This document shows, piece after piece, positions 34,127 through 42,222 of a DNA stretch of 64,000 nucleotides (its first letter is position 1; the number at the start of each line of letters is the position of its first letter). Under the pieces are notes generated by a model. The model searched no databases. It worked only from the letters and a program-made list of their open reading frames with translations, and had not been told where the DNA came from. The translations under genes and the position numbers were made by a program. The DNA comes from Thalassobacillus sp. CUG 92003 (GTDB lineage Bacteria > Bacillota > Bacilli > Bacillales > Halobacillaceae), in NCBI RefSeq assembly GCF_013618635.1, contig NZ_JABLSJ010000012.1, forward strand, positions 40,664 through 104,663, in the 5' to 3' direction.

Positions 34127-35095
34127 CTAAATAAAACTTGTTTGTACGGCTGCTAATCTCTCCTTGGCGATTTGTACGTAAGAAGGGTTTAATTCAATAC
34201 CTATAAAATTTCTATCGTGTTCCATGGCTACATAACCAACAGTCCCTGAACCAAAGAATGGATCTAAAATCATGTCATCTCTTCGGGAACCGGCTAATAT
34301 ACACGGTTCAATTAATTCTTTCGGGAACGTAGCAAAGTGTGCTTCTTTAAACGGTCTAGTTGATACAGTCCATACTGATCGTTTATTTCTTGTATCTCTG
34401 ATTGCTCTGAAAGATTCATGTCCATGTTTCCCTTTAAAGCCTCCCCTCTCTTTACTCGTTCTTCTCATACTTTGGAGAGGACCAGGGGACGCTATTGAAC
34501 CTCTTATATCCTGAGTTCCATAAACAGCAGGTTCTTTAATTGAATCAATATCGTAATAATAATGGGGAGATTTACTTAAGAGAAAAATATACTCATGGGC
34601 TTTGGTAGGCCTATCTTTTACACTCTCAGGCATTGGGTTTGGTTTATGCCAGATAATATCGGATCTTAAATACCAACCATCTTTTTGAAGAGCAAATGCT
34701 ACCTTCCAAGGCACGCCAATTAAGTCCTTTGATTTTAAATAGGGTGAGTGTAATGTGCTTTTTATGTTCCCCGTTATTTGTCCATGGCTTTGTTGATGGT
34801 AACCTCCAGGATTGGGAGAGCCGTCAGCGTTTCTTCCCTTGCCACTCCCGGCATATGAATCTCCCAGATTGAGCCATAGTACCCCATCATCTTTTAAAAC
34901 GCGTTTCACTTCTCGGAAAACTTGTACGAGTTTTTCAACATAGTCTTCTACCGAACTCTCTAACCCTATTTGACCTTCTACGCCATAATCTCTTAGACCA
35001 AAATAAGGAGGGCTTGTTACACACGTTTGGATTGATTTATCAGATAGAGTATTTAATACCGTTAGACTGTCACCTTGTAGAATTTTATTCACCAT
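34127..35095 (-). CDS. DNA methyltransferase (N4-cytosine or N6-adenine, SPPY type)
   Basis: A 322-aa amino-methyltransferase of the beta-like order: catalytic motif SPPYFGLRDYG near the N-terminus and the SAM-binding motif DPFFGSGTVG near the C-terminus. SPPY is typical of N4-cytosine enzymes but also occurs in some N6-adenine enzymes. No restriction gene is adjacent, so it is an orphan phage methylase that probably protects phage DNA from host restriction. It sits in the early operon. Confidence 0.9.
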   Translation of the reverse strand: MVNKILQGDSLTVLNTLSDKSIQTCVTSPPYFGLRDYGVEGQIGLESSVEDYVEKLVQVFREVKRVLKDDGVLWLNLGDSYAGSGKGRNADGSPNPGGYHQQSHGQITGNIKSTLHSPYLKSKDLIGVPWKVAFALQKDGWYLRSDIIWHKPNPMPESVKDRPTKAHEYIFLLSKSPHYYYDIDSIKEPAVYGTQDIRGSIASPGPLQSMRRTSKERGGFKGKHGHESFRAIRDTRNKRSVWTVSTRPFKEAHFATFPKELIEPCILAGSRRDDMILDPFFGSGTVGYVAMEHDRNFIGIELNPSYVQIAKERLAAVQTSFI

Positions 35096-35109
35096 TTTAA
35101 GTTGCCCCC

Positions 35110-35355
35110 TTAGAAACGATAAGCAAACGGACGCTTGATTTTACCTTTTCGAGCAAGATGGAATAGGGCTAGAAACACCTCTTCCCACTTCCTCTTCTGC
35201 TTTTTGGCTATGGACTCAACATCCAACCCTTCTTCCCAATCATCTTGTATAGCTTTTAACTGCCATTCCGGAAACCCAAATTCGATGTTGTCCAGGATGA
35301 TGACATTCTTCTCACCCGGTTTTAACAACGAGGTGCTAATACTGGTGGTGTTCAT
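35110..35355 (-). CDS. hypothetical early phage protein
   Basis: 81 aa (MNTTSISTSLLKPGEKNVII ... HLARKGKIKRPFAYRF). The ATG at 35355 overlaps the previous stop as ATGA. The centre (DDWEEGLDVESIAKKQKRKWEEVFLALFHL) looks like a small helix-turn-helix, so DNA binding is possible. Confidence 0.6.
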   Translation of the reverse strand: MNTTSISTSLLKPGEKNVIILDNIEFGFPEWQLKAIQDDWEEGLDVESIAKKQKRKWEEVFLALFHLARKGKIKRPFAYRF

Positions 35356-35516
35356 GCTGAAGCCCCCTTGTTCAAATGCTTTTTCATTCGATCGATCACT
35401 CGATCTGTTTTGCTTGCTGCGTCCTCGCGACACTTTTTATTTGGACAAGGCATAAAACCTATACTTCCTTGGTTAGCTAAATGGACCGTACCCTTGCCAT
35501 GGCATAAATTGCACAT
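35352..35516 (-). CDS. small zinc-finger-like phage protein
   Basis: 54 aa starting MCNLCHGKGTV, with a second Cys pair in CPNKKC (two CxxC-type knuckles, like a DnaJ zinc repeat). AGGAGG precedes the ATG by 6 bases. Unknown role in the replication operon. Confidence 0.65.
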   Translation of the reverse strand: MCNLCHGKGTVHLANQGSIGFMPCPNKKCREDAASKTDRVIDRMKKHLNKGASA

Positions 35517-35526
35517 CGTATCCCTC

Positions 35527-36351
35527 CTAGAAGTCCTGTGTCCGTCGATCACGACCCTCAACGACCATGCGCTTCGCTCCGGCCATCATCCGTGATATGA
35601 TGCGGCCACCCTGAACAGGACCATATTTCGCCTCCATGTCCTCAGCTGCGTAGTTCGTTGTGAAAATCGTGGGCTTGTTTTCCCGTAAGTCCGTGACTTT
35701 GTATATTTTTTCAGAGGCCCAGGTTTCGAAGTTGTCTTTTTTGTTGATATATTCAGCCCCGATTTCATCAAAGATCAGCAAATCAATTTCCTCGATCATG
35801 TCAAAAATTGTACGTTCCGAGAGGTCTGTTTCTTTGTTGTATGTACTTTTGATGAGGTTGAGAAAATCGTCGCTGGAAATAAACATCGTGCTGTATCCCT
35901 GTCTGCGTAATTCAGCTCCAGCTGCATAAGCTAGGTGGCTTTTGCCGAGCCCCATTGGCCCCTTTAAAACAAGGGAATGGTGCACCGTTTCACCAAAATC
36001 ACGAATTAATTCAGCTACCGCCATACACATGTCTTTTTCAGATTCCGTCTCAGCCTTGTATTCGGAGACCGTCTTGCCAATGAGTTTCTCTGGCACTTGC
36101 TCGTATTTGAGCGAAAACCCTTTCGCCTTCTCCTTCTTCAAGTCTTCGCGCTTAGGAAATCGTGACCGCGTTTGATCTGTTTGGCAATTCAAGCACATAG
36201 ATTCTTCATGCGTGTTGCCCTCTCGGTCTCTTCGCTCCATGATCGGCACTTGGTTGCCACATCGTTCACATTCGCGGGATCCAGTCTGAACAATGCCCCC
36301 GACACCTAAGCGCTCCATATTCGCTCTTAATCCCTCAACAGCACTATTCAA
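35527..36351 (-). CDS. DnaC-like helicase loader ATPase
   Basis: The 274 aa begin with a zinc knuckle (CERCGNQVP ... CLNCQT), then an AAA+ domain: Walker A GPMGLGKS, Walker B LLIFDEIGAE, sensor I TIFTTNY and a terminal SRMM arginine-finger region. It loads the replicative helicase at the phage origin. It starts with TTG behind GAGGTGAAG and follows the DnaD-like gene. Confidence 0.92.
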   Translation of the reverse strand: MNSAVEGLRANMERLGVGGIVQTGSRECERCGNQVPIMERRDREGNTHEESMCLNCQTDQTRSRFPKREDLKKEKAKGFSLKYEQVPEKLIGKTVSEYKAETESEKDMCMAVAELIRDFGETVHHSLVLKGPMGLGKSHLAYAAGAELRRQGYSTMFISSDDFLNLIKSTYNKETDLSERTIFDMIEEIDLLIFDEIGAEYINKKDNFETWASEKIYKVTDLRENKPTIFTTNYAAEDMEAKYGPVQGGRIISRMMAGAKRMVVEGRDRRTQDF

Positions 36352-36365
36352 GCGTCTTCACCTCG

Positions 36366-37184
36366 CTAAAATGCATGTTTGTAGCGTCCTTCTTTTACCG
36401 GTGCTAGTTTCGGACGTTGCTGTTCTCGTGCGTATTGTTCCTCTGAGGCATGAATATCGCCCAAAGTCCGAATGTTGTTTCGATACCAATCTTTCAATAT
36501 GCCATTAGCATAGCTGTAGCTTTTACTAGATAAGGCTGCCTTTTTCATGGCTTCGATCAGGAGCTCCTGACCTAAATCATTGATCCAGTGATTAAGTGAA
36601 TCGATAACCGTGTCATTCAGAACGCCAAAATTGTTTTCGTAAAACGTGAAAGGATTTTCCGATTCATCGGTGCTACTAGTAGTAGTAGTATTTTCTTTAC
36701 TTTTCTTTTCTTTACTTTCCTTTTCTTTTTTAGGCATTGGGTGTGCATTGCGTTCGCTATGCGGTTGCTTTGAACTCGCATTGCTAGTGCTTTGCGTTCG
36801 TTGTGAACCCTTGTCATCATCGGGTTTTTGCCAACGTTTTTGCGCAGCTTTTCGAGCTTTTTCGGACTTATTATCTTTAACTTCCATGCGTTTTATTAAA
36901 GAAGATGACCAGAAAAAATCACCGTCTGAATCGAATAATTCAAACTCATTTATGCAGTCTGATACGAACTGATGCACCGCATTAGCGTCGCATTGCATTT
37001 GCATTGCTAACGCATTCCACGTGTATTTATTGATCTTAATCTTGTAGTTATCTTGCTCACGTAACATCTCCACAATGATCCAATACCAGCCATAACCTTC
37101 CGAGCCGTAAACACTTCGCATAGACAAGATTTTCGGATCGTTTCTAGCGTTGCCATCGTGTGAAAAATAATAGGTATTCTTCAT
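36366..37184 (-). CDS. DnaD-like phage replication initiator
   Basis: The 272 aa have an N-terminal DUF4373-type winged-helix region (residues 1-95, DPKILSMRSVYGSEGYGWYWI), a low-complexity Lys/Ser/Thr linker (110-170) and a C-terminal DnaD domain (about 175-245, FYENNFGVLN ... YANGILKDWYRNNI). It recruits the host replisome. GCATTGC-like repeats inside the gene may be the origin. GAAAGGAGG precedes the ATG. Confidence 0.9.
   Translation of the reverse strand: MKNTYYFSHDGNARNDPKILSMRSVYGSEGYGWYWIIVEMLREQDNYKIKINKYTWNALAMQMQCDANAVHQFVSDCINEFELFDSDGDFFWSSSLIKRMEVKDNKSEKARKAAQKRWQKPDDDKGSQRTQSTSNASSKQPHSERNAHPMPKKEKESKEKKSKENTTTTSSTDESENPFTFYENNFGVLNDTVIDSLNHWINDLGQELLIEAMKKAALSSKSYSYANGILKDWYRNNIRTLGDIHASEEQYAREQQRPKLAPVKEGRYKHAF
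36732..37020. other. candidate phage replication origin (iteron-like repeats)
   Basis: Five GCATT units lie within about 40 bp (36979-37016), and GCATTGC and GCGTTCG each recur at 36732-36810, inside the initiator gene. Many lambdoid and Firmicutes phages keep their origin inside the initiator gene. Binding is not shown. Confidence 0.35.
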
Positions 37185-37186
37185 GG

Positions 37187-37357
37187 CTATGCCCTCCTTT
37201 CACAAACTGCCTTCATACCTTTGATATCAACAAGCTCCCAGCCAGGGTACATGTTTTGAACATATCCCCTGACATACTGTTTGAAGAGCTTGCTCCTGTT
37301 CTCATAATCCTCTGTCATCCATAAATAGAAATGCGGTATGGTAATCTCTCGCTTCAT
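37187..37357 (-). CDS. 56-aa early phage protein
   Basis: The frame starts MKREITIPHFYLWMTEDYEN and ends KGMKAVCERRA. It fills the gap between recT and the DnaD-like gene, with stop and start spacing of a few bases on both sides. The ribosome-binding site is weak (AGTGAG), suggesting coupling to recT. Not recognised. Confidence 0.6.
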   Translation of the reverse strand: MKREITIPHFYLWMTEDYENRSKLFKQYVRGYVQNMYPGWELVDIKGMKAVCERRA

Positions 37358-37361
37358 TCGC

Positions 37362-38258
37362 TCACTGCTTATCCAGTTCCATAGCAGCTTGTTCTATATC
37401 CTGATCTTCTTTAGACGTGTTTTCATTTTGGCTTTGTTCTGGCTCCTCGGGTTCATCTATTGCTTGAGCGTTCATGTCGATATATTCCTGATCATAGACA
37501 GACTGTGATTCTTCTGTAATATCTTTTCGCACCGTATTATCCCGAGAAGCTTGTTCTTGAATTTCAACACTGATCGGCAAGTATTTGAACATACGGCGGA
37601 TGACTGTTTTTTTGGCCATTTCTTCATAATCCGTACTCCAAGGACCGTTACTTCCAGCTTTGGATCGAGCTTTTACTTTCTCTACATCATTAGTGCTAAA
37701 GACTTCAAATTGGTAGCCCCCATCTTTGAAATGAGCAACGGCGTATACAAATTCCATTGCGCCTCTTTCGCCTGTAGAAGGTTTGTGAACAAGCTTTGGA
37801 TGAAGCCCTAACTCGTATTCAAATTCATCGTTTTCATGGACTGTGTGGGCGTAAATACTCTCGATATGACCTGAACGCCTTGCAAGGTCAATCATGCCTT
37901 TGTATCCGATAATGAATTGAACATCAGTCTCTTTCATCTTGTTATTCCAGAACGGAACCAAATAACAATGGCCAATCAGCCCAGGTTCCAGTCCAAGCTG
38001 GGCAGCCTGCATGACTGCTCCCATTAAAGATGGAATGGAACACTCTAGTAATTTAGGATTCTGGCGAATGGTCGTCATAGCGATTCGCCCTAACCGGTCT
38101 GCATCCATGTGCTTGGGTAAGGCCCGTTCAAACTCCGGGCCCATCTTCTTCAAATAAGCTTGGATCGTATTAACTTGATTATTAGATTGTTGAGGTGCAC
38201 TATTACCTTGCTTTTTACTGGCCAGCTGATTTTTTGCTGTGCTGTTTGTTGCCATCAT
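37362..38258 (-). CDS. recT: RecT single-strand annealing protein
   Basis: A 298-aa RecT-family recombinase: RIAMTTIRQNPKLLECSIPSL, MQAAQLGLEPGLIGHCYLVPF and VQFIIGYKGMIDLARRSG are the family blocks; the C-terminus is acidic. It anneals homologous single strands made by the YqaJ exonuclease upstream and overlaps that gene by ATGA. Confidence 0.95.
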   Translation of the reverse strand: MMATNSTAKNQLASKKQGNSAPQQSNNQVNTIQAYLKKMGPEFERALPKHMDADRLGRIAMTTIRQNPKLLECSIPSLMGAVMQAAQLGLEPGLIGHCYLVPFWNNKMKETDVQFIIGYKGMIDLARRSGHIESIYAHTVHENDEFEYELGLHPKLVHKPSTGERGAMEFVYAVAHFKDGGYQFEVFSTNDVEKVKARSKAGSNGPWSTDYEEMAKKTVIRRMFKYLPISVEIQEQASRDNTVRKDITEESQSVYDQEYIDMNAQAIDEPEEPEQSQNENTSKEDQDIEQAAMELDKQ

Positions 38259-39205
38259 TTAGCCTCCTTAAATCGTAATGGACGACTTTTGCTCACTTTT
38301 GAGTATTCGTCGTAGAGTTCAGGTTTTTCAGCCTTCAAACGTTTAGAGTCCACTGTGCGTCGATCTTGATCTTTAAACGTGACGATGTATTGATGCGTAA
38401 ACCCTTTTTCATAGGTTCCTAGCTTTTCTTTCAATTGATTCTCATATTTCTTCTTACGTTCTTTTAGGTCTTTTTCGTCCTTCTTAATTTGATCAAGCGC
38501 TCCAAGAAGCTTATCTGCATCTGAATCAAGTTCAGTTTCACTCTCAGGCTCAGCATTTGGATACATAGCCTTAATCAAATCAGAAGAAGCATCTGAACCG
38601 TCAATTTCAGGTGGTACCTGATTAAGAACGTGTTCTTCCCAGAACCGTTTCTCTAGCTCAATCAGATTTTCAATGAGTTCTTCATCCCGTTCTATCTTCT
38701 TGTAAACGAATTTATTTCCACCAATGAGGACGGCAATCCACCAGGCATCTGCACCTGTGACGGCCATGTAATGCTGGCACTGCAGTAGATACGCCATCGG
38801 AAGCTCGTCGCCCTCCCATTCATCCTTGAGGTATTCACTAGCCGTTTTACATTCAAGTCCTTCGTTCTTGCCGACAATTAGCCGATCAACGTTTGCAAGC
38901 ATCCATTCGTATTCTGGATGTTGCAATATTGCGTTACGCTTCCGAACCTTCATTTCCGTCCTTCGGGTAAATTCTCGAGCGACTGTTTCCTCCATCACAT
39001 TGCCCCAATAAGCTGCTTCTTCATTAGAGGCCTCTGATTTCACTTCACCGATTTTTTCCATATACACGACGACTGGTGATTTCCACTTATTGAATCCTGC
39101 AATAGCAGCTGCATCTGAACCGCCAATCCCCTTTTTACGAGTTTCTAGCCATTCTTTGTGCTCCATGTCAGCTGTGCTTTCTAACACTAGTGATTTAACG
39201 CCCAT
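38255..39205 (-). CDS. yqaJ: YqaJ-type viral recombinase (exonuclease)
   Basis: About 316 aa with the YqaJ/lambda-exo nuclease fold: WLETRKKGIGGSDAAAIAG, EEAAYWGNVMEETVAREF (metal ligand) and ANVDRLIVGKNEGLECKTAS (D-ExK). It degrades double-stranded ends to feed RecT. The ATG at 39205 has AGGAGGT 6 bases upstream, preferred over an earlier start at 39223. Confidence 0.93.
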   Translation of the reverse strand: MGVKSLVLESTADMEHKEWLETRKKGIGGSDAAAIAGFNKWKSPVVVYMEKIGEVKSEASNEEAAYWGNVMEETVAREFTRRTEMKVRKRNAILQHPEYEWMLANVDRLIVGKNEGLECKTASEYLKDEWEGDELPMAYLLQCQHYMAVTGADAWWIAVLIGGNKFVYKKIERDEELIENLIELEKRFWEEHVLNQVPPEIDGSDASSDLIKAMYPNAEPESETELDSDADKLLGALDQIKKDEKDLKERKKKYENQLKEKLGTYEKGFTHQYIVTFKDQDRRTVDSKRLKAEKPELYDEYSKVSKSRPLRFKEAK

Positions 39206-39258
39206 ATTGGACCTCCTCCTCAATTCTGATATAATGTTGTTAAAGTAATTTTCTTAAG

Positions 39259-39288
39259 GGACCGCATTGCCGTGCGGTCTTTTTTATG
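39259..39288 (+). terminator. plus-strand hairpin terminator opposite the recombination operon
   Basis: GACCGCATTGCCGTGCGGTC is followed by T6 on the plus strand. An extended -10-like TGATATAAT lies about 30 bases before it, so a very short antisense RNA is possible. On the minus strand there is no T-tract after the stem. Confidence 0.5.
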
Positions 39289-39496
39289 CTCTTCTTTCCT
39301 CTGCTCCTAAGACTCCCAATAATTCAATCGATTCTTGAAAGAGCGTTTCTTTTAGGAAGAACTCGTCATTAAATACAAGGATTTCATCCCCTGCAAAGAC
39401 TTCATTTCCTAATCCGTCAAATCCATATTGTGCTTGCTCAGGAAATCCAGCTGGGTAACCTGTACGTTCAATGTAGTCAACTGACGGATGGTTCAT
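39284..39496 (-). CDS. YqaI-like early phage protein
   Basis: 70 aa starting MNHPSVDYIERTGYPAGFPE, then YGFDGLGNEVFAGDEILVFNDEFFLKETL, resembling the small YqaI protein that precedes yqaJ in B. subtilis skin. AGGGAGGTG precedes the ATG at 39496. Function unknown. Confidence 0.7.
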   Translation of the reverse strand: MNHPSVDYIERTGYPAGFPEQAQYGFDGLGNEVFAGDEILVFNDEFFLKETLFQESIELLGVLGAEERRA

Positions 39497-39753
39497 AGTC
39501 TTCACCTCCCTTTCTGATGCATAGCGCATCGTCACAGACAGCAGGATGAAAGGAGGTTGGAAACCGTTACAGGAGGAAGGTAAGATCCCTGCTGTCCATG
39601 ACGACAGGCTATGCCTGCCGTGAAGGTATTTCGTTTTGGTTCTAAATCCTGCTCATTATTTCATGTTTCCAACACCTCACTTCCAATTGATTTTGACTAA
39701 CGGAGTATGGTAACCTTGGAGTATCTAATCACCGCCGTTATGGGTTGCAGCCC
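39497..39753 (-). promoter_or_regulatory. structured leader upstream of the yqaI-yqaJ-recT operon
   Basis: Three inverted repeats follow each other: GATGC/GCATC (39516-39530), GACAGCAGG/CCTGCTGTC (39537-39545 with 39588-39596) and CAGGC/GCCTG (39605-39617). On the minus strand the loop between the second pair is CU-rich (CCTTCCTCCTG, CCAACCTCCTTT) and complementary to ribosome-binding sites. A second plus-strand hairpin with T6 is at about 39731-39766. Confidence 0.45.
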
Positions 39754-39939
39754 TTAGCGGTTTTTTATTTGCTGTTCGATTGATGCTTGTCTAACTGTTT
39801 CGATCAACTCATCAATATTGATAGACTCTTTGTTCTGTTCTTCAGCTAGATAACTTATACAAGCAAGATAAAAGATTAATCGATTATCATGTTTCATGGC
39901 TTCGTCTATCATAAAATCGACTTCCTGATTCTTCTCCAT
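39754..39939 (-). CDS. 61-aa helical phage protein
   Basis: MEKNQEVDFMIDEAMKHDNR starts the frame, with GGAGGG 6 bases upstream. The rest is acidic and helical. Small early-operon protein of unknown function. Confidence 0.6.
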   Translation of the reverse strand: MEKNQEVDFMIDEAMKHDNRLIFYLACISYLAEEQNKESINIDELIETVRQASIEQQIKNR

Positions 39940-39949
39940 GCAATCCCTC

Positions 39950-40039
39950 CTAAGCATTAATCAATGCGATATAGATAAACAGCTGACTTAAAGCAAACAG
40001 TATGAGATAAGCTTTATCCAGATGACTAAGCTTCTTCAT
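39950..40039 (-). CDS. 29-aa single-span membrane peptide
   Basis: A frame MKKLSHLDKAYLILFALSQL continuing FIYIALINA has AGGAGGT 6 bases before its ATG. Positive N-terminus and a single hydrophobic helix. It overlaps the end of the upstream gene. Size and structure recall phage small membrane regulators, but no homologue is recognised. Confidence 0.6.
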   Translation of the reverse strand: MKKLSHLDKAYLILFALSQLFIYIALINA

Positions 40040-40295
40040 TCCTGTACCTCCTGACAACCGTACAAGCCAACCCTTTCTGGTTGAGGTCCTCACAAACTCT
40101 TATTAAGCGATCTTGTCTTTGTTTCTTAGCTTTCATTTCTTTCAATTCATTTGCCGTGTTAATGATGTCTCTTGCTGCCAATAAACAACCGTCAAAATCT
40201 CGTTTTTCATAAGCCCGTCCAAGCTGATTGAGTAAGTCCTGAAAGCATTGCTCTTCTTCCGACGCTCTTGGCAAGTCTTGACGTAAGTAAGTCAT
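40026..40295 (-). CDS. hypothetical early phage protein
   Basis: An 89-aa helical protein (EEEQCFQDLLNQLGRAYEKR ... ANELKEMKAKKQRQDRLIRV). Overlaps the helix-turn-helix gene upstream by ATGA. Not recognised. Confidence 0.65.
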   Translation of the reverse strand: MTYLRQDLPRASEEEQCFQDLLNQLGRAYEKRDFDGCLLAARDIINTANELKEMKAKKQRQDRLIRVCEDLNQKGLACTVVRRYRNEEA

Positions 40296-40813
40296 GACAT
40301 CACGTATCCTCTCGATTGAAGTTTTCGTTCATGATCTTCCCAGAGCTTATTCCAGCTGAGACCGTATTCATCGCAAAGCGTTGCAACGTAAGTAATTGAG
40401 GCTCCAATTGCGTCTATATGCTCTCTGGCTGATTGTTCAATGTCTTGCAACTCAAATGATTGAGTGAATGATGGCTGTTTCGTCAGTGTTACTTTTTCCA
40501 TAGCATTAATAGCTTCTTTCAATTCTTCGATAGTCTTTTCTCTTACGGCAGAGCGGTGTAAATCAACTGCCGGACCATCCAATTTAGTAACGCCCCACCC
40601 TGTGTATTCTCTTGAAGCTTCCAATGCCAGCCATGGATCGTTATACGTTTCAGTGAAATGTTGAAGTGTTGATGGTGTTAATTTTCGCTCACCATTTTCT
40701 TGCTTTGTTACATACTCTCGAGACTGATACATGTCCATTGATAGTTGTTGCTGGGTTTTCCCACTCTGGATTCTGGACTCTTTCATCATGCGAGCTGCTT
40801 TACTCTCTTTCAT
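40292..40813 (-). CDS. helix-turn-helix (XRE-type) early regulator
   Basis: The 173 aa begin with an XRE-like helix-turn-helix (MMKESRIQSGKTQQQLSMDM followed by SREYVTKQENGERKLTPSTL), with a longer helical C-terminal part that may be for oligomerisation. It is a second Cro-family regulator downstream of the operator array. Target unknown. Confidence 0.78.
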   Translation of the reverse strand: MKESKAARMMKESRIQSGKTQQQLSMDMYQSREYVTKQENGERKLTPSTLQHFTETYNDPWLALEASREYTGWGVTKLDGPAVDLHRSAVREKTIEELKEAINAMEKVTLTKQPSFTQSFELQDIEQSAREHIDAIGASITYVATLCDEYGLSWNKLWEDHERKLQSRGYVMS

Positions 40814-40879
40814 TTTTTTACTCCTTTTGTACCTAAAGAGGTACCATTATTTAGTTGTCATGGTGCTAGACTTAAGTTG

Positions 40880-41185
40880 TTAAACAATCGCTAGTTTAGA
40901 ATTGGGTTCTGCATTTTCACGCACCCAATCGGTATTACTGTAGATCCATTCCATTAATAAAGATGTAGGAACTCTGGGGTGACCAAGTTCACGATTCACG
41001 GGAAAGTCTTCTCGGTGAAACAATTCTGCGCATTTCGTCTCGCCGATCTGCATCAGTTCCATAAACTCTTTTCTTGTAAGTAATGGGGGAAGTTGGTCTT
41101 TAAGAGCATGACGCTCAACTGCTTTATCAACTGCGTCGTTTATTAGTTTCTGCAGCTGTGCTTCGTCAAATTGCATTTGTAACAC
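40880..41185 (-). CDS. MerR/excisionase-like DNA-binding protein (DUF771-type)
   Basis: The 101 aa contain LPPLLTRKEFMELMQIGETKCAELFHREDFP followed by PRVPTSLLMEWI, a winged-helix of the excisionase/DUF771 type. GTG start with AGGAGG 8 bases upstream, just after the cro stop. It may be the excisionase or an antirepressor-type protein. Confidence 0.75.
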   Translation of the reverse strand: MLQMQFDEAQLQKLINDAVDKAVERHALKDQLPPLLTRKEFMELMQIGETKCAELFHREDFPVNRELGHPRVPTSLLMEWIYSNTDWVRENAEPNSKLAIV

Positions 41186-41419
41186 TCAAATCACCTCCTT
41201 AGGTTCGTTATCTAGAAACGTTTCGTTTCTTTTTTGATTAAAAAAAATCTCATCAACTGAAAGTCCAAATAAATCAGATATTTTTTTAGCTAAATCTAAA
41301 GATGGAGTTCGATCCCCTCTTTCTATAGCACCTAACATTTGCGGTGTTATATCTAGTCTTTCAGCTATTTCTGCCCTTGAAAGTTGGCCTCTGCACTTTA
41401 TAAGGGTAGTTCGCTTCAT
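41186..41419 (-). CDS. Cro-like XRE repressor
   Basis: 77 aa with a full XRE helix-turn-helix: GQLSRAEIAERLDITPQMLG, then AIERGDRTPSLDLAKKISDLFGLSVDEIF. First gene of the leftward lytic operon, opposite the rightward repressor gene, hence the Cro role. One operator copy lies inside its 3' end. Confidence 0.88.
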   Translation of the reverse strand: MKRTTLIKCRGQLSRAEIAERLDITPQMLGAIERGDRTPSLDLAKKISDLFGLSVDEIFFNQKRNETFLDNEPKEVI

Positions 41420-41551
41420 TTATTTATCACCTCTCATATCCAGAAACATTTCGTTTCTTTGTTATTTACAATCTTATAGAAACGTTACGTTTCTGTCAAT
41501 GATATTTAGAAACTTTTTGTGTCCTTTGTAGAATAGAAACTTTCTGTTTCT
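41214..41551. promoter_or_regulatory. lysis-lysogeny operator array (five 17-bp sites)
   Basis: The palindrome AGAAAC-N5-GTTTCT occurs at 41214-41230 (inside cro), 41442-41458, 41478-41494 and 41535-41551; a fifth copy at 41508-41524 has one degenerate half. Spacings are 36, 30 and 27 bp in the intergenic group. The last site overlaps the spacer of the rightward promoter whose TATAAT is at 41552-41557. Confidence 0.85.
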
Positions 41552-41579
41552 TATAATATAATTATAAGGAGGTGTTCTA

Positions 41580-41981
41580 GTGCTTAAAGATAGGCTTATC
41601 AAATTAAGGAATGACAAAGGAATTAGTCAATATGAAATAGCTAAAAGATTGAATTTCTCTAGAGGAAAATATGCAAATTATGAACACGGCACTAGACAGC
41701 CTGATTATGAAACTTTAAATAAAATTGCTGATTTTTATGGAGTCTCTACCGATTACCTACTTGGCAGAGCAGGTAATTCAGATAATCCCGAAGATGAAAA
41801 GGGAGAATTTGATTCCATAAAAGAAATCAACAGACTTTTGGATAAATACGAGATAGAAGAAATGTCATTTTTTGATTATGAGAAGTGGAAATCGATGAGT
41901 CCGGAGCAAATTAGAGAGTTGGAGAGTTACTTTCAATACTTGGTACAGAAATCTAATGATATTGAGAAAAAAGATAAGTAA
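41580..41981 (+). CDS. CI-type phage repressor (XRE family)
   Basis: A 133-aa protein: N-terminal XRE helix-turn-helix (LIKLRNDKGISQYEIAKRLN, then FSRGKYANYEHGTRQPD) and a short C-terminal region instead of a LexA-like peptidase domain. GTG start behind AAGGAGGTG. Without self-cleavage, inactivation probably depends on the ImmA-like peptidase at 48803 (inference from ICEBs1-type ImmR/ImmA pairs). Confidence 0.9.
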   Translation: MLKDRLIKLRNDKGISQYEIAKRLNFSRGKYANYEHGTRQPDYETLNKIADFYGVSTDYLLGRAGNSDNPEDEKGEFDSIKEINRLLDKYEIEEMSFFDYEKWKSMSPEQIRELESYFQYLVQKSNDIEKKDK

Positions 41982-41982
41982 G

Positions 41983-42010
41983 CGCGTCGCATGACGCGCT
42001 CTCTTTTTAC
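41983..42010 (+). terminator. terminator after the repressor gene
   Basis: GCGCGTC-GCAT-GACGCGC is followed by TCTCTTTTT. Confidence 0.85.
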
Positions 42011-42222
42011 CCCATAACTGTAGAAATTTGCCTGTTTTACAAGTAATATGAAGCATAATAATTTAATCACTTATGACTTACTCACTAATCATTTTTTTAA
42101 GGTGGTGAAAACTGAATTAAATTACTGGTAGATGATTTAGAGCATAAAACTCTAATTGGAATATAAAAGCTTAGTCCAGATATACCTTAGGTTACAAATA
42201 ATTTTTTATGGAGGTAATGCTA

